The notes under the pieces are model-generated. The model was not told the origin of the DNA, ran no database searches, and saw nothing but the letters and a program-made list of their open reading frames with translations. Of a stretch of DNA of 64,000 nucleotides, positions 35,956 through 48,109 are shown one piece after another. The number at the start of each line of letters is the position of its first letter. Position 1 is the first letter of the stretch. The stretch is from Thuidium tamariscinum (taxonomy: Eukaryota > Streptophyta > Bryopsida > Hypnales > Thuidiaceae): the NCBI GenBank assembly GCA_947034885.2, contig OX344755.2, positions 8,062,501 to 8,126,500 on the forward strand. The letters are read 5' to 3'. The position numbers and the translations under genes were made by a program.

Positions 35956-37385
35956 TATAGATTTTGAATTAATAAATTTCTATATTGAAAAATAATATTG
36001 AAAGTCTATAGGAAATAAAATTAAGAAACACACAAACTTAATTTTCATTTAGAAAAAGTTATTAAGTGAAGGTAGGAATGAGATTGAAGGAGAAACTAAA
36101 CCATTAATAGCTCTAAGGTGGAATTAAAACACACTAATCCCAATATTGAAATTGTTGTAGCAATCATACTATCTAACCTTGTGCAACTTTCATTTTTTGA
36201 AAATTGTAAAAATTATATTCAAAACAAGTCCAATCCAATACTTTCTCAAGAGGATTCTAGGATAGCCTACAAACAAGAAGATTCAATCATAACTTTCACA
36301 TCTCTTATCCAAATGTAATGAATCAAAGATTTTTATATAGAAGAAAAATACAATGTATAAGAAACCAATTTTTTCTTTAAATTATTTCAAGATTTTATGG
36401 GTTTATTTTCTCTAAGTTGACCTACAGTTTGGGCTTAGGGTGGCATAGCTTTTTCTTCTACATACTCATTGAAAAAAAATTATAAATCCCAAAAGCTAAT
36501 ATTTTTTCTATTTCTATAAAGTTTCCAAAAAATTTGTCAAATATTGAGGTCACAAGACAAAAAAAAAGATGAAAACTTCAAGAAAATTTCAATTTATAGA
36601 ATTTTAAAAAAAAAAACCATAATGCATACTTGAAAAAAAGAACTTGAGTATAGGATTTGGTAAAGAATATGATTTCTATGACTATGTATCAATGCATATT
36701 TGATGTTTTCAAATCACATAAACAAAATACAATTGTGGTGAAGGTGTAGTCTTTAACTACAAAGAGTTCTTTAAATCATCAATTTCCTTTTGGAAGGAGG
36801 CATTCAACCCAATATCATTCATATTTTGGCACTTTTGTAAAATTAGATATGACATTTCAAAGTCAATAGCCAATAGGAAGGTATTGTGTTCTTAGAGTAG
36901 GGTGAAATGTAGTCACTAAGTTTTTTATAATGAATCTAGGAAGAGTTGAAAAATGAAAGTATGTGGACATAAACAATTCAGTCTATTTAAAAATTTTCTC
37001 CTTTTGAAATAGCATTTTAACCTTTGAGATGTACTACCTACTAGTTGAGCAATTATACACACTTCTTTGTCACCAATTTTTCACCAATATGCATAACTTC
37101 ATTCTATCATTTCACACGAGGCTACCTATACTTATATGCTCATTTATAAGAAGGTAAGGTACCAAAGCAAGTTCAGCAAAGTATGAACCAAATCTAGATC
37201 TAAATTTGAACATGGTGCAAACATTACTAAGTTCTTTGGGAACTAATAGCTAGCTATAAATGAAAATGTTATAGAAAGAAATTGGCTATACAAAAAACGT
37301 TAGACATATGGTAGTTTACAAGACTATTTATTGTTTTTACACATTTGTCACAAGTTCCACTCACTTATGACTACTAGTATAGATC
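35956..37385. other. AT-rich spacer
   Basis: No gene or repeat boundary is supported; open frames are short and unrecognised. Confidence 0.4.
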
Positions 37386-37387
37386 AT

Positions 37388-38030
37388 AAGGTGGGTACAC
37401 TCCAAATCACACCGTGCCTAAACTTGCCATCATGACTCTATATACATCTTCAAAATCAATATGTATGGAGTTTGAGGAAATGATTTTAGAACATCTATAG
37501 CACGTATAGATTTGTTTTGACAAGCAGATTGGAATTTTTTTTGTTTTAGGCACTTTATGAGGATACCTCTAATTTTGGATTGATTCTTTCTATTCATGGG
37601 TAATTGTGTTCTTTTTTCTATTTTTTCTCAAAAATAAAAATTTCAGATTTTTAGAAATAGTTGTCAATAATTTTTAAAATTTCAACGTTTTCCAAATTTA
37701 TCCTAGTTATTTACGAAACTGACCTACACGTATGGTACCAAACAAAACTCAACCCTTTGTAACTTTTACATACAATATCCAAATATCCTGTTCTTTGGTG
37801 CGTTGGACCTCCTTTCACATGTCAACAAAGCAAGATGAAAATTTGACCAGTCAGAAACTAGGCAGAGTAGTAAAAACTGGCAGTTTTGCGGGGTGCCCCC
37901 CTTTTTGTCTGTTTGACTTGCCCCAGCAGCTGCAAACAAAGGGCCAATGAATTTGTAAAGACAGAAATGCCCAATGATGTCAAGGAAAGACTGAAGTTCA
38001 CAACCCACACCCAAGTTTCCACTTGAAACT
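37388..38030. repeat. Degraded relative of the 26,195 MITE plus mixed spacer
   Basis: TAAGGTGGGTACACTCC at 37,388 matches the left end of the 26,195 element, followed by a similar CACCGTGCCTA phrase; near 37,740-37,820 ACAATATCCAAATATCCTGT and TTTGGTGCGTTGGACC match its interior in reverse. No second end is clear, so it is rearranged. Confidence 0.45.
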
Positions 38031-39608
38031 CAACCAATGGAAATTGGCTTTTGGATTTATCTTTTTCAGATATCACTGACAAAGATATGATGTACATTTT
38101 AGAATACATTCTTTTTGAACATTCTATGATTCTATCATTAAAAAAATGCATTTTCAACATGCTAAAAATAGATATATTGAAAAGCAATTCTAGAGCAATT
38201 TCATGAATAGGATTTCATATGTTTTAGGCAAGAATTTGTAGGGGTCAAGTTTGAATACGGTGTAATTGGAGGAGACTTGGAAGATTAAAAATTTCTACTT
38301 ATTTCAACCAATTGAATCTCAAACACACTAATAAGATAGAAAGCTTGTTGTCATCATTTGGTAGTTATTGATAGCTTACTAGATTACATGGTTTTTTTGG
38401 AGACTATTGACAAATTGTAGCTAGAAAACTCCAACAAGATATTTTGGATAACTAAAGATAATTTTGTATATATATATAGTATAGGTGGATAGAGTACAAA
38501 CATGGAGCTTCTAAATGTAGACCATAGGAAGACTAAAACATTCTTTTAAATGATATTGTGATTCTATAAATTCCCTACTATTACTTTTTGAATAATCATT
38601 CAAAAAACATCACCTAAAGGTTACAAGAAGCAAATAAATCCTCTGACTAAATTTTTGCAAAAACTTATGAAACTAGTATTTTTTTAATCCAATTTTGACT
38701 CTCTTTGCCCTATCTTGGTACATAAACATACCTCCACCTAAATTCACATGCTTCAAATTTTTCATCATTGAAAGCAATTTGTTTGTCATATTAATCCTCT
38801 AATTTTGCTAAATTTGGCCTACATTATCAATATATTGTCAATTATTGAGCTATTAAAGACATTTTAGAATCTTTTTTTTCCTTCTAAAAATTGAAATGAT
38901 ATAATCTATACATAGTTTTATCTAATAAACAATATAGGCTTTGACTTGTCAAATTTGGATTTACATATTTCAAGGATCGACTCCATTGGTTCTCAATTCC
39001 ATTAAAGGAGCTAACCTTGTAAGGATTCTAAGGTCATAAATGTTTCAATGGATGACTTTTTGGATCATTGTAGAAACAAAGAATGCTCTTGTTGGCCCAA
39101 AAATTAGAATATTTGTGATAATATATTATGGTTTTTTGTATTCTTCAAGAATTAGCAAGTAAAGGCATCCTCAATGCATTCTATAATTTACCCCTCCAAA
39201 TATACTTCTAACATTTCACCATTTTATAGTTAGAACCCAAAATTTCTATCATTGAAAGCACATTCCAAAGTACTTTGAATAGGCACAACAAAACACAAAT
39301 TTAAACTTTAGATAATGAAAATAACCACTTCTAAAGCTAGCTAAAAGACCAAAAAAATATATTGGTTATGACAAATCACAATGATCACTATCTATGGTGA
39401 CTATACAACCTAAATTGGATTGAAATGTGCATTGACAACCCTGGTTTGCTAAGACTACTATAGTTTTTGTTTTCATCTAGATTTTGAAGTAGTTTATTTT
39501 CATTGTCTCATGTGTAAGCTTCTAGTTTAACGTCCTCCTATTGGTATTGATTATTGTGTATCTACACATGCTCAACCCCTTGCTCAGCCCCTCCAATTTG
39601 TTCCAAGC
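38031..39608. other. AT-rich spacer
   Basis: No gene or well-bounded repeat. A short TATATATATAT run lies near 38,468. Confidence 0.4.
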
Positions 39609-39839
39609 CAGGGTGAACTACCCCCCTCTCTTGGCCACTTAGTAAAACATTGAAATTTTTTTATTTTCCTTGCATGATGAAATTTTAAAATTTTGAATTC
39701 ATATTTGTAATCAAAGGCCCCAAATTAGTTGAAAGAAGAGCAGAAGGTATATCAATCAAGCACGAAATAGGGGGCTTTTATTTTTACTTGCACCCTTGAA
39801 AAAACTTGGAGTGACCAAGTGAAGGGGGCCAATTCACCT
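39609..39839. mobile_element. GGGTGAA-type TIR element, copy A (about 230 bp)
   Basis: Left end GGGTGAACTACCCCCCTCTC then TTGGCCACTTAG; right end CTTGGAGTGACCAAGTGAAG then GGGGCCAATTCACC. These are inverted repeats of about 30 bases with gaps. Internal TTGAATTCATATTTGTAATC, GGCCCCAAATTAG and TTTTACTTGCACCC are shared with 57,912-58,143 and 61,980-62,271. Confidence 0.72.
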
Positions 39840-40854
39840 TGACCATCATTCCAGGAGTGCAAATAAATTTAAAAAAAACGAACATATTCTATGTTAAATA
39901 ATTTTCTATCATGCTCGTTACTCCATTATAAATTAGAACCGCAGATTGCAAATATAAACTCAAAATTTGGAAATTTTTTTCATGCATGAAATTTTTAAAA
40001 AATTCAACGTTTTCCTAGGGAGGCTATTCACCCTAGTCCTTAGTCACTACCATCCTTTTTTTTCCAACACCATGGGGCCAAATTGCACCATTTCAAAATA
40101 AATGTCTTTTTCTTACCAAATAAAAGTAATCTTTTTTGCCAGGAATTTTGTAGTTTTCTTTTAAATATGGATGAAGTTGCCAAATTTGGATGAGGAAGTA
40201 TGTGAATATGATGAAAAAGTGTATGAATAAGATGAAAAAATGTTTTTAAGTCCAAAAGAAGGATGAATATAGAAATACAATGCTTCACCAAATTTGAAGT
40301 GCTCATCATCTTGGCACTTTCTCAAAAAGTAAAAAAAAGAGGGCTGGTGACTACTGTACAATGTAATTTACAATAACTAATAAACTGAATGGTAAAGTAT
40401 TCTTTCTTCCGAAGTACAGCACTCGTAGAGTATTTATATAGTCTGGGTAGAATATACTCTTGTCCCCGTAGGTTCTAATCATTTGAATTTATGATGCAAA
40501 AGGTTTCCCACTATCTGAAGTAATCATTGGCTTGTGTTGTGGTTCACAAAGGCCCACATATAATGTCATTATGTGATTCAGCATGTTTGGGGGAGTTACC
40601 GCAATCACAAAATCATCAAGCAAAGCTCAAATTCCGTAGTATACCCTTTATTTGTGTCCAAAAATAAATAAATAAAAATTCCATAGTGAATTTATGATGG
40701 ATATCTATTGGGTGAAAATTGATTTTCACTAGAGTCGTTAGGTGCTCATTTCACCAAAAAGCTCTTGAATCTGCCATTTCTATTGCATTGAGATAAGGAG
40801 GGGGGGGGGGGACCTTCTTTTTGGCACTTCAAAATTCTCTTCTCTTTTACATTA
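39840..40854. other. AT-rich spacer
   Basis: No gene. A 12-base G run lies at 40,800-40,811. Confidence 0.4.
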
Positions 40855-41133
40855 GGGGATTTTTGAGGCCATTGGAAGACTATGGGAATGCAGTTTTTGC
40901 CGCGTGAACAGGAATCCTACGTGGTCATGAGAGTGCCACATCATTAAAATAAAATTTTGGGATTTTTTAATATTTCAGGACCCCCCACCCCCACCCCCAC
41001 CCCCCACCCCCAATTTTAATTTTTTAATTTTTTAATTTTTTGGGTAAATGTTGGCCTGACAACAGCCAACAATTACGAGAACAGTTTCGGGGAATAGCCC
41101 CCAAACAGTCCTTTGGAGGCCTCAAATCCCCTC
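40855..41133. mobile_element. TA-type MITE, 279 bp, with G-quadruplex-like tract
   Basis: Ends TA|GGGGATTTTTGAGGCC and GGCCTCAAATCCCCTC|TA. The layout follows the 332-bp family: a TACGTGG..CCACATCA hairpin, an A/T tract, a GTTGGC..GCCAAC hairpin and CAGTTTCGGGGAATAGCCCC. At 40,981-41,011 the plus strand has five runs of five or six C separated by single A. Confidence 0.82.
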
Positions 41134-41429
41134 TAATGTAAACTCCCCCAAGCTAGTATACTCCTCCAATATGAGATCACCCCCTTCACTACATGAATGC
41201 TTTATCTCAATGGTATTTTGGAAGGTGCCATAAATGTCAATTCACATTCAATGCATTGTTGGACTTCATTTCGAAGCACGATTGTCCATGTCATTGTAGG
41301 TTAAGCAAATAAAACTACAATACTTATATTACTTTTTCAAATATTTTTGCACAATGAATTCCAACAAAGAGAATTCCATTCATGCCTCCAACTTCAACTT
41401 CAATGAAGTGAAGTTTTTCTTTTTCGTAA

Positions 41430-42152
41430 TGGAAAACATTTCATGATTTTGGCTTAAATTGGCATGAGTACAACAATATTGTGACTTTTGAAATAATAAT
41501 TTTTTGAATGAAATAAAATATAGATAATTTGTGAATCATTCTAAATTGTATGTGAGTGAAAATTCTAATAAAGAATTTTTTTCTCTAAAAGTTCTAATCT
41601 CTTAAAGAATGAAGGAAAATACAAGAAAATAGACACTTTGGAATTTGATTTTTAGAAAATGATAAGAAAATATCAAATAATTAAATTAAAAAAATACATT
41701 TATCTAACTAAAAAATGCTTCTATTCACCTATTTGCATCTTCAAGAAAAAAATTCTATTCTCTCCATGTGTACAAAGGTAGTGCTTTTTGAGCACATGAA
41801 GAAGGTGAACACTTTATTTTTTTTTAGAAAATCTCTTCACAAGATTGTGTAGCTATGGTATAAGTGTTTTAATCCCAATTTTCACATTCAAATTCTCATT
41901 TTTAGGTTGGAAATAGTACTAAAACCCTCAAAATGGCCAAAGTAGACATTCAATTGGGGTCAATTTAAATATAGTAAACTACTATTGAAAAATTGGAAAA
42001 AAAAAACATAATATTTGCAACTACCACATCTACCTTCATTCCAAATTTTAGAGCAAACGGACATACTATGCAAAAATTATGAGCAAAAAACCACCTATCC
42101 AAAGGTCGAAGGGATACAGAAAAGGACAAGTGTTTCTTGCAACCACCCTAAT
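41430..42152. mobile_element. Reverse relative of the 35,224-35,955 element
   Basis: Reverse-complement match to 35,224-35,955; the right end reads GGACAAGTGTTTCTTGCAAC then CACCC, mirroring the left end of the other copy. The left end lacks the matching terminal repeat, so it is truncated or diverged there. Confidence 0.58.
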
Positions 42153-42703
42153 TAGTATTTTCAAATTGAAAAACTAAATAGGTTCATAATATGTGCTTTT
42201 GTCATTTTTCTTAGGGATGTCTTCACATCTAAATGTGATTCAAGTAGTCTATTTAAAGGTTAGTAGTATAAGAATGGTTTAGGCCAAGGTTGAGAATGGC
42301 AAGGTCTTGTACTTTGTATTTATAAATGTAAGGTCCGTGAATCCAAAATAGAATTCTAAAATGGTTTAGTTTGGTAATTTGTGCGTTGAATGAATATTTG
42401 AATTCTTTGAATAATTTACCTCAAGCCTTTTTTTAGTTTTTCTAACTCAACACAACTAAATTATCTTTTGTGGTTGTAAGAAACTTATGTTTTTAATGGC
42501 CATAGGTACTAATTTTCTCAAAAAAAAATTTGATGTAAAGATTGACACTTTCTTCAAAATTTTAGAAGATAATCATAGAGATTCTAGTTAGGAGGTGCCC
42601 TATGCTTTGGATTTACAAAATCTAAGCTCAATGCTCTTCGGCTTAAACTTCTAAGCTCATGTGCTAGTATCATTGGTACTAAGGCTCTTTTAACCTAGTT
42701 GTA

Positions 42704-43499
42704 GCAGCGGTGCTATTTTGTGAGCTTGTGAGCGTGAGCCTATGAGTCTAGAATTTTTTGTGCAATTTTTAGTGATTTTAGGATGTGGTCCTATTACTTT
42801 GCTTTAAAAATTTAAGATTTTTATAGTTGGTAACCCCCTTGTGGGATTTGAAATTTGTGACTTTCAAAACTCTTTTTTGCAAAAAAATTTCAATTTTTTT
42901 TTCAATCATTTTTCTATTTTTCTATTTTTTTTGCAACACCATCACCCTCAAAAAACCCTCTTAATATCAAGAGGGTTTTTGGAGGTAGAGGGCTTGGAGC
43001 TCTCAAATTTTATTTTTTTTCATTTTTTCAAATCTTCTTTTGCGACTGTGTCACTAGTTCATTTTTTTTGCGACTTTTCACCCTTCACAAACTTCTTTGA
43101 GTACCGAGAGATCAATTTGAAGGTGATAAAGTCGCAATTTTTTTTTGTGACTCCATCACCCTAGAAAAACCTTTGTTGGGTTTTGGATTTTGGACCTCAA
43201 AAAAAATTCAAAATTTCAAATTTTTTTGGGAAGGTATTGAGAGGTCCTTTGGAGATGGTAGGGTTTGATTATTTTAAAATATGTTAACCACACTTCCACG
43301 GCCATAGGTCCACGGCCATAGGTCCACGGTCATGGGGCTGAAATTTTACTATAAATAGATTTTTAAATAAATGACTTTGCTTTTTTTTTCTTTTGGCCTA
43401 AAAAATTCAAATTTTTTTTGATTGATGCTTTGGGCTCACAAGACTTACGCTCACAACTCTCAAGCTCATACTTTTAGGCTCACAAACTAGCATCATTGC
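42704..43499. mobile_element. TA-type TIR element, about 796 bp
   Basis: Ends TA|GCAGCGGTGCTATTTTGTGA (then GC) and GCTCACAAACTAGCATCATT (then GC|TA) pair with a handful of mismatches, and GTGAGCGTGAGCC pairs loosely with the region around CTTACGCTCAC further in. The interior is T-rich with GTGACTCCATCACCC-like phrases; the 107-codon Phe-rich frame at 42,841-43,164 is a composition effect. Confidence 0.65.
43295..43335 (+). repeat. 14-bp tandem repeat, three units
   Basis: TCCACGGCCATAGG occurs twice exactly and once as TCCACGGTCATGG, inside the 42,704-43,499 element. Confidence 0.85.
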
Positions 43500-44668
43500 T
43501 AGTTGTAGTACAAATGTTAAGTATTTAGAGTCAATAGCTTCTCGGGTGGGTCACTTCCCGCATTTTAAAAACCACATATAGCATAATATAGCATAGACTT
43601 TGTTGTTTCAAGGTAAATTTTATAAAGGATTTACAAATAAAGTAGGGGACTTTCAAAGTCAAAGATGCATTATAAATAAAATAGGTAGCTAAAAAATCTC
43701 AAGTATTAAAAAATTTTACATATAATTTAAGGACTAGAGATTAGGATCTTGGAAATTGTATTTAGTAGGGTCAGTTTTATTTAGAGTTGGTTGTACAAAT
43801 AAAGGAGTCATAGTATAAAGGTGGTAAATGATGTTTGCATAGTAGTTAAAGTATAAAGGTGTTACATGATGTTTGCTTAGCTAGTTGTTGTATTGTACTG
43901 AGTAATAGACCTTGGATGGATGAAAATAGGGGCAATAGAAATGTAGCTGAAGATGTGTGGATGGACTTTGAGCTTCAAGTCAGGGTTATGTGAACTTTCT
44001 ATTGCAATTTGTATCTCACTTTTCAAAGCATTACAATTTCTATAAACCATGATTCTATTGTTTTCCTTTCATGTATTGTCAAACTGTGTTTTTTATACAT
44101 TGTAGACTATAGAGGGTCTTGTACATTCAATTTTTGGATTTTTATATATTGCAAGTGGTAAAATTGTCATACTAGTTCACTTGACTAAATTCTATATACA
44201 AAAAGGGTGTAACAACGGAAAAGAATATTGAGCAAAGTAATTAAACATCTCAACTTTTCATGCAAATTTCCTTTATCTTCTCTCTAATCTTCTTGCTTTT
44301 AACTTTTTCTTCAATTCACTTTTTCTCTTTATAAAGAAAATACCCTACAAAAAAATACTTTCACCTATGAAATATAAGTAAGTATAGGGTGCCATAATAT
44401 ACGACATTTTCACAAATTATGTAATTATAGGGGACCATTTATTTGAGCCTTTGAGGTAAATAGCCCCCCCAAAAAATACCCCCTTGCCGCACAGGGGGGT
44501 ATGAAATATACAAAGAGTGACCCACCCAAGAATAGCTTTTGATTGAAGCATTCTTGAATATTCCATTAATCTTTATTTTTTAAATGCATACAAATTTTGT
44601 CCTCTTTGGGAATATTTTTTGAATAAAGATACATATATTTTGTTGATCTAAAGACTATGGTGGCTAAT
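43500..44668. other. AT-rich spacer
   Basis: No gene. ACCCCCTTGCCGCACAGGGG at 44,479-44,498 forms a short hairpin (CCCCCTTG..CAGGGG). Confidence 0.4.
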
Positions 44669-44860
44669 CACTAGTAGAAAACACAAAAAATTTGACAAAA
44701 TTTTGTTGATTTGGATGTGTTGTCTCGGACATTGTTTTTTTGATTTCAATAGAAATCTATTAAAATTAATAAATTTCTGTTGAAATCAACAAAACAGTGT
44801 CTAAGACACCACGTCCAAATCAATAGAATTTTGTCAAAATTTCTACATTTTCTACTAGTG
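44669..44860. mobile_element. CACTA-type MITE, 192 bp, with 3-bp target duplication
   Basis: It begins CACTAGTAGAAAA and ends TTTTCTACTAGTG, flanked by AAT on both sides (44,666-44,668 and 44,861-44,863). Most of the element is one imperfect palindrome: CAAAATTTTGTTGATTTGGA pairs with TCCAAATCAATAGAATTTTG. CACTA termini with a 3-bp duplication define the CACTA/EnSpm superfamily. It has no coding sequence. Confidence 0.93.
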
Positions 44861-45194
44861 AATGCATCTTTTCAAAGGATAGTACATCATACCTTTTGAA
44901 ATATAGAGGATTGTTAACCGTGTAAAGCTAGCGACACCATTCTATGGTGATTAGATGACTTTGCAGTAGTGTAGAGGGGGATTGAAAGCAGTTTTTCATC
45001 CATTTTTTTTCTTGACCTTTCACAATGGATTATGAAGGGTACCTAATTCTCTTTGTAGTCTTCTAAGTGTTTGTTTTCAGATATGTGAATAAAAAATTAA
45101 TAAAAAAACCGGATCCCAACATATGATATTTTCACTGTACATTGGAAAGTTGTCACTCCTTGCTCTAAATCTGAAATTTCTTCACAAAAATAAT

Positions 45195-45660
45195 AATTTT
45201 TTAATTTGATCCCAACTAACAAAATGAAGGCTTGTCATCTATTGCAGTTTTAGCTCCAATTGGAGTTTTGAAAAAATCTATAATATTGAATATTTTATTG
45301 CAATTTGAACTCCAAATATATTTTTGATGTCTTCTATACTCTAATTATGGAATGGCACGGGATTTGAGTTTACACCATTATGTTTGTCCATGTAACTTAC
45401 ACCCATGGTGTAATATTCAAATTTTCTGAAATAATTCTCTATTTGATATGATTTTTCTTCACTTTTTCTTGATAAAAACTCATAAAACTCATTTTTTGTC
45501 AAAAAAATCTAAATTTTTTGTAATTGTAAAGTGAAGAAGACATGTAGCTTCATCTTTGAAAAAAAAATCATACCTGTGTAATTCTAAAGTGGCATCGAAC
45601 TAAATGGTGGGCATTGAGGCTTATAATCAATGGTTATAGGTTCAGCGTTTCGGGGTTAAA
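45195..45660 (+). repeat. Dispersed repeat, partners at 47,395-47,880 and about 6,340-6,734
   Basis: Shares AACAAAATGAAGGC, a CCAATTGGA phrase, GAGTTTACACCAT, ATGTTTGTC, GAAGACATGTAGC and TCATCT in order with 47,395-47,880. Non-coding; ends not defined. Confidence 0.65.
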
Positions 45661-47118
45661 CATTTCACCATTGATTTGCATGGCCAACTTAGTCCCACAT
45701 TGCCCTAAGGTAAGAGGCTCAAAAACCACTCATTTATGGGGTGCTTTGCCTTTATCATATATTTTTTTAGATGGTAATATTTTTTGCTCATTTTTGTGTG
45801 AAAGAAAAGTAAATGAGGAATCTAACATAAGTCATTTCATAATTTTTGAAGCATTTATGAATTACTTATGAATTTTGAAACAAAATCTGGCATAGGTCCC
45901 TATTTGTGACTAGTAGGCCTTGGAAACCCACACATGCCTAGTTTTAAAAAAATCTAGTTTTATTCAAAAAGTAGCATTGCAACATGTGAAAAGCAATAGA
46001 GATGGTTTCTAAATGCAGGCCTTTCTAAAACTAAAATGAATGCTTGAATCAATCGATATTTCAAATTTTTTAACATTTGTAAGAAGGTAGTTGGACTACC
46101 TATTCTTATTTTGAATAAAATTAGAACACCTATCCACTTAATGAGGAAAGAACCTATTGTAGCTTTTAAACCATCCATTGAAGTAGTATAAACCAAATCT
46201 TATCAGCTCAAATATAACCAAGAGGCCATTTTCCCACAACTAGGTATCCATTTCATAGCCTCCTACTGGATAATTGAAAATGCCTGTATTGTTTTAGAGC
46301 CCTCTCCTATATTGCTTATACTGCAAAATTATTGCTTAATTTCATCATACCAATATCAAGATTATAATAAACTAACTTAATGGGTCCATAGCTATTGTTT
46401 GAAAAAGTGTCAGGGGCATTTTTTATTGCTATTGCAACAATGACGGATTAACATACAAGAAGCAATCTTATGGTGGAAACATCCAAAACCATCTGAATAA
46501 GGAATTTAGTATAATTAGAGGCATTTTTTCTAAAAATAATATTTCTCTAGTATTTGCAAGTGAAAATCATGAATATTTTTAAAAAAAATTGGATGCTGTA
46601 TGTAATTTCTATGATTTTCTAAAGTGTTGGCTCCCTAAACCATTGAAATTGTTCAATAGATGCCCTCGAATTTGAATGTTGCTAAAATCTATAGTGAACC
46701 GATTAGATTTTGGTATATGTCCTTAATATGCATCATCAAGTTAGAGTCAAGCATTTGGCAAATATGTTAAGTGCATTGTAGGGACAGTTTTGGATGAGTC
46801 TAGGATCCAATGCAAGATGCAAGGGCAATATTGGGTGTTTTCCCTTACAAAGGATGGGGAGTCCAAAATATCAAATGAAGAACGAACAATAGGATTGTTA
46901 GCTGGGTTTCCATATTCAATCACATGTTTGTTCTTGTATGTAAGTAACTATCCCTTGAAAAGATGGAGCCCTCCCTTCCTCCCCCTCCCCTTCCCTCCCT
47001 TGGCACAAGAAAAAAAAAGACAACCATTGATTAATTTTGGAAACAACAAGAACCCCTTCCCCTACTCTTGATTGAAATATAATATGTAATATGAATATAT
47101 AAATATTGATAAAAATTG

Positions 47119-47120
<2 letters not shown>
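45661..47120. other. AT-rich spacer with a host-repeat copy at 46,530-46,760
   Basis: 46,530-46,760 is the reverse relative of the region around 26,195 and carries the empty TA site at 46,657-46,658. Otherwise no gene is supported; the 93-codon frame at 46,790-47,071 has no family resemblance. Confidence 0.5.
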
Positions 47121-47169
<49 letters not shown>

Positions 47170-47275
47170 TAGATAGATATACAAATATGGATATGGATAT
47201 GAAATAGGATACAACTACAACTATGAAAATATGGATACGGATATTAGAATACAATATGGATATGGAAATACAAAA
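47121..47275. repeat. Compound microsatellite
   Basis: TA repeats run into GA repeats and then GATA repeats (47,121-47,178), followed by decayed GGATAT units to about 47,275. Confidence 0.95.
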
Positions 47276-47394
47276 GCATTAATCCATATTGTTTAGTCTT
47301 GGGATTACATTTGAAAATTATATAAGGGCGGGATGTTAACCTAACAAAACTAATATTGTAAATAAATCAAATAATTCTTTTCCTCACTATCGAG

Positions 47395-47880
47395 ATGTTT
47401 TAGAACCTATGTTTTGAGTTTGAGCTACATTAACAAAATGAAGGCCATATATCTAGTTTCTAATCCAATTGGAAGTTTTGAAAAATTCGTAATATGGAAA
47501 ATTTAATTACAGTTTGAACTTCAGATGTATTTTCAATGCCTATTATATTCTAATTACAAAAGGACATGGAAATCGAGTTTACACCATGATGTTTGTCACT
47601 CTAATGTACACATGTGGTGAAATTTTCAGATTTTTTGAAATAATTTTCAATTTGACGTGATTTTTTCTTCAATATTCCTTCAAAAATTCTCAAAAAAATC
47701 AATTTTCCTCTAAAAAAGAATCTAAATTTTTCCACAAGTACAGAAGACATGTAGCCTCATCTCTGAAAAATAAATATAAATTTCTTTTATACATATCTAC
47801 TTCAAAAATGGCAACAACATGAATGACAAGCATTGAAGCTAGAAACCAATGGTTGCAGGTTTGGCATTTCAAGGACGGTC
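47395..47880 (+). repeat. Dispersed repeat, partner of 45,195-45,660
   Basis: Direct-orientation relative of 45,195-45,660 with the same phrase order; non-coding. Confidence 0.65.
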
Positions 47881-48109
47881 TTGTGACCAGTAGAAATCAT
47901 CCTTTCAGACATTGTGTGAATAGTAATAAGTACAAATAAATCCAAAAGCACTCACTGGAAGTCAAACTCTTGTACAATACCACCTTTTTCATGCAAAATT
48001 TCTAGAATAAATAGTTGGACTTTTGTCCTAGACAAAAAGATTATCTATCCTTCATTGACCACAAAATGGATGCAACAACATTTACACGTTAATCAAGGGG
48101 ACTTTTTTT

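Noticed and set aside
42841..43164. 107-codon Phe-rich frame
   Set aside because: Product of T-rich DNA inside a TIR element.
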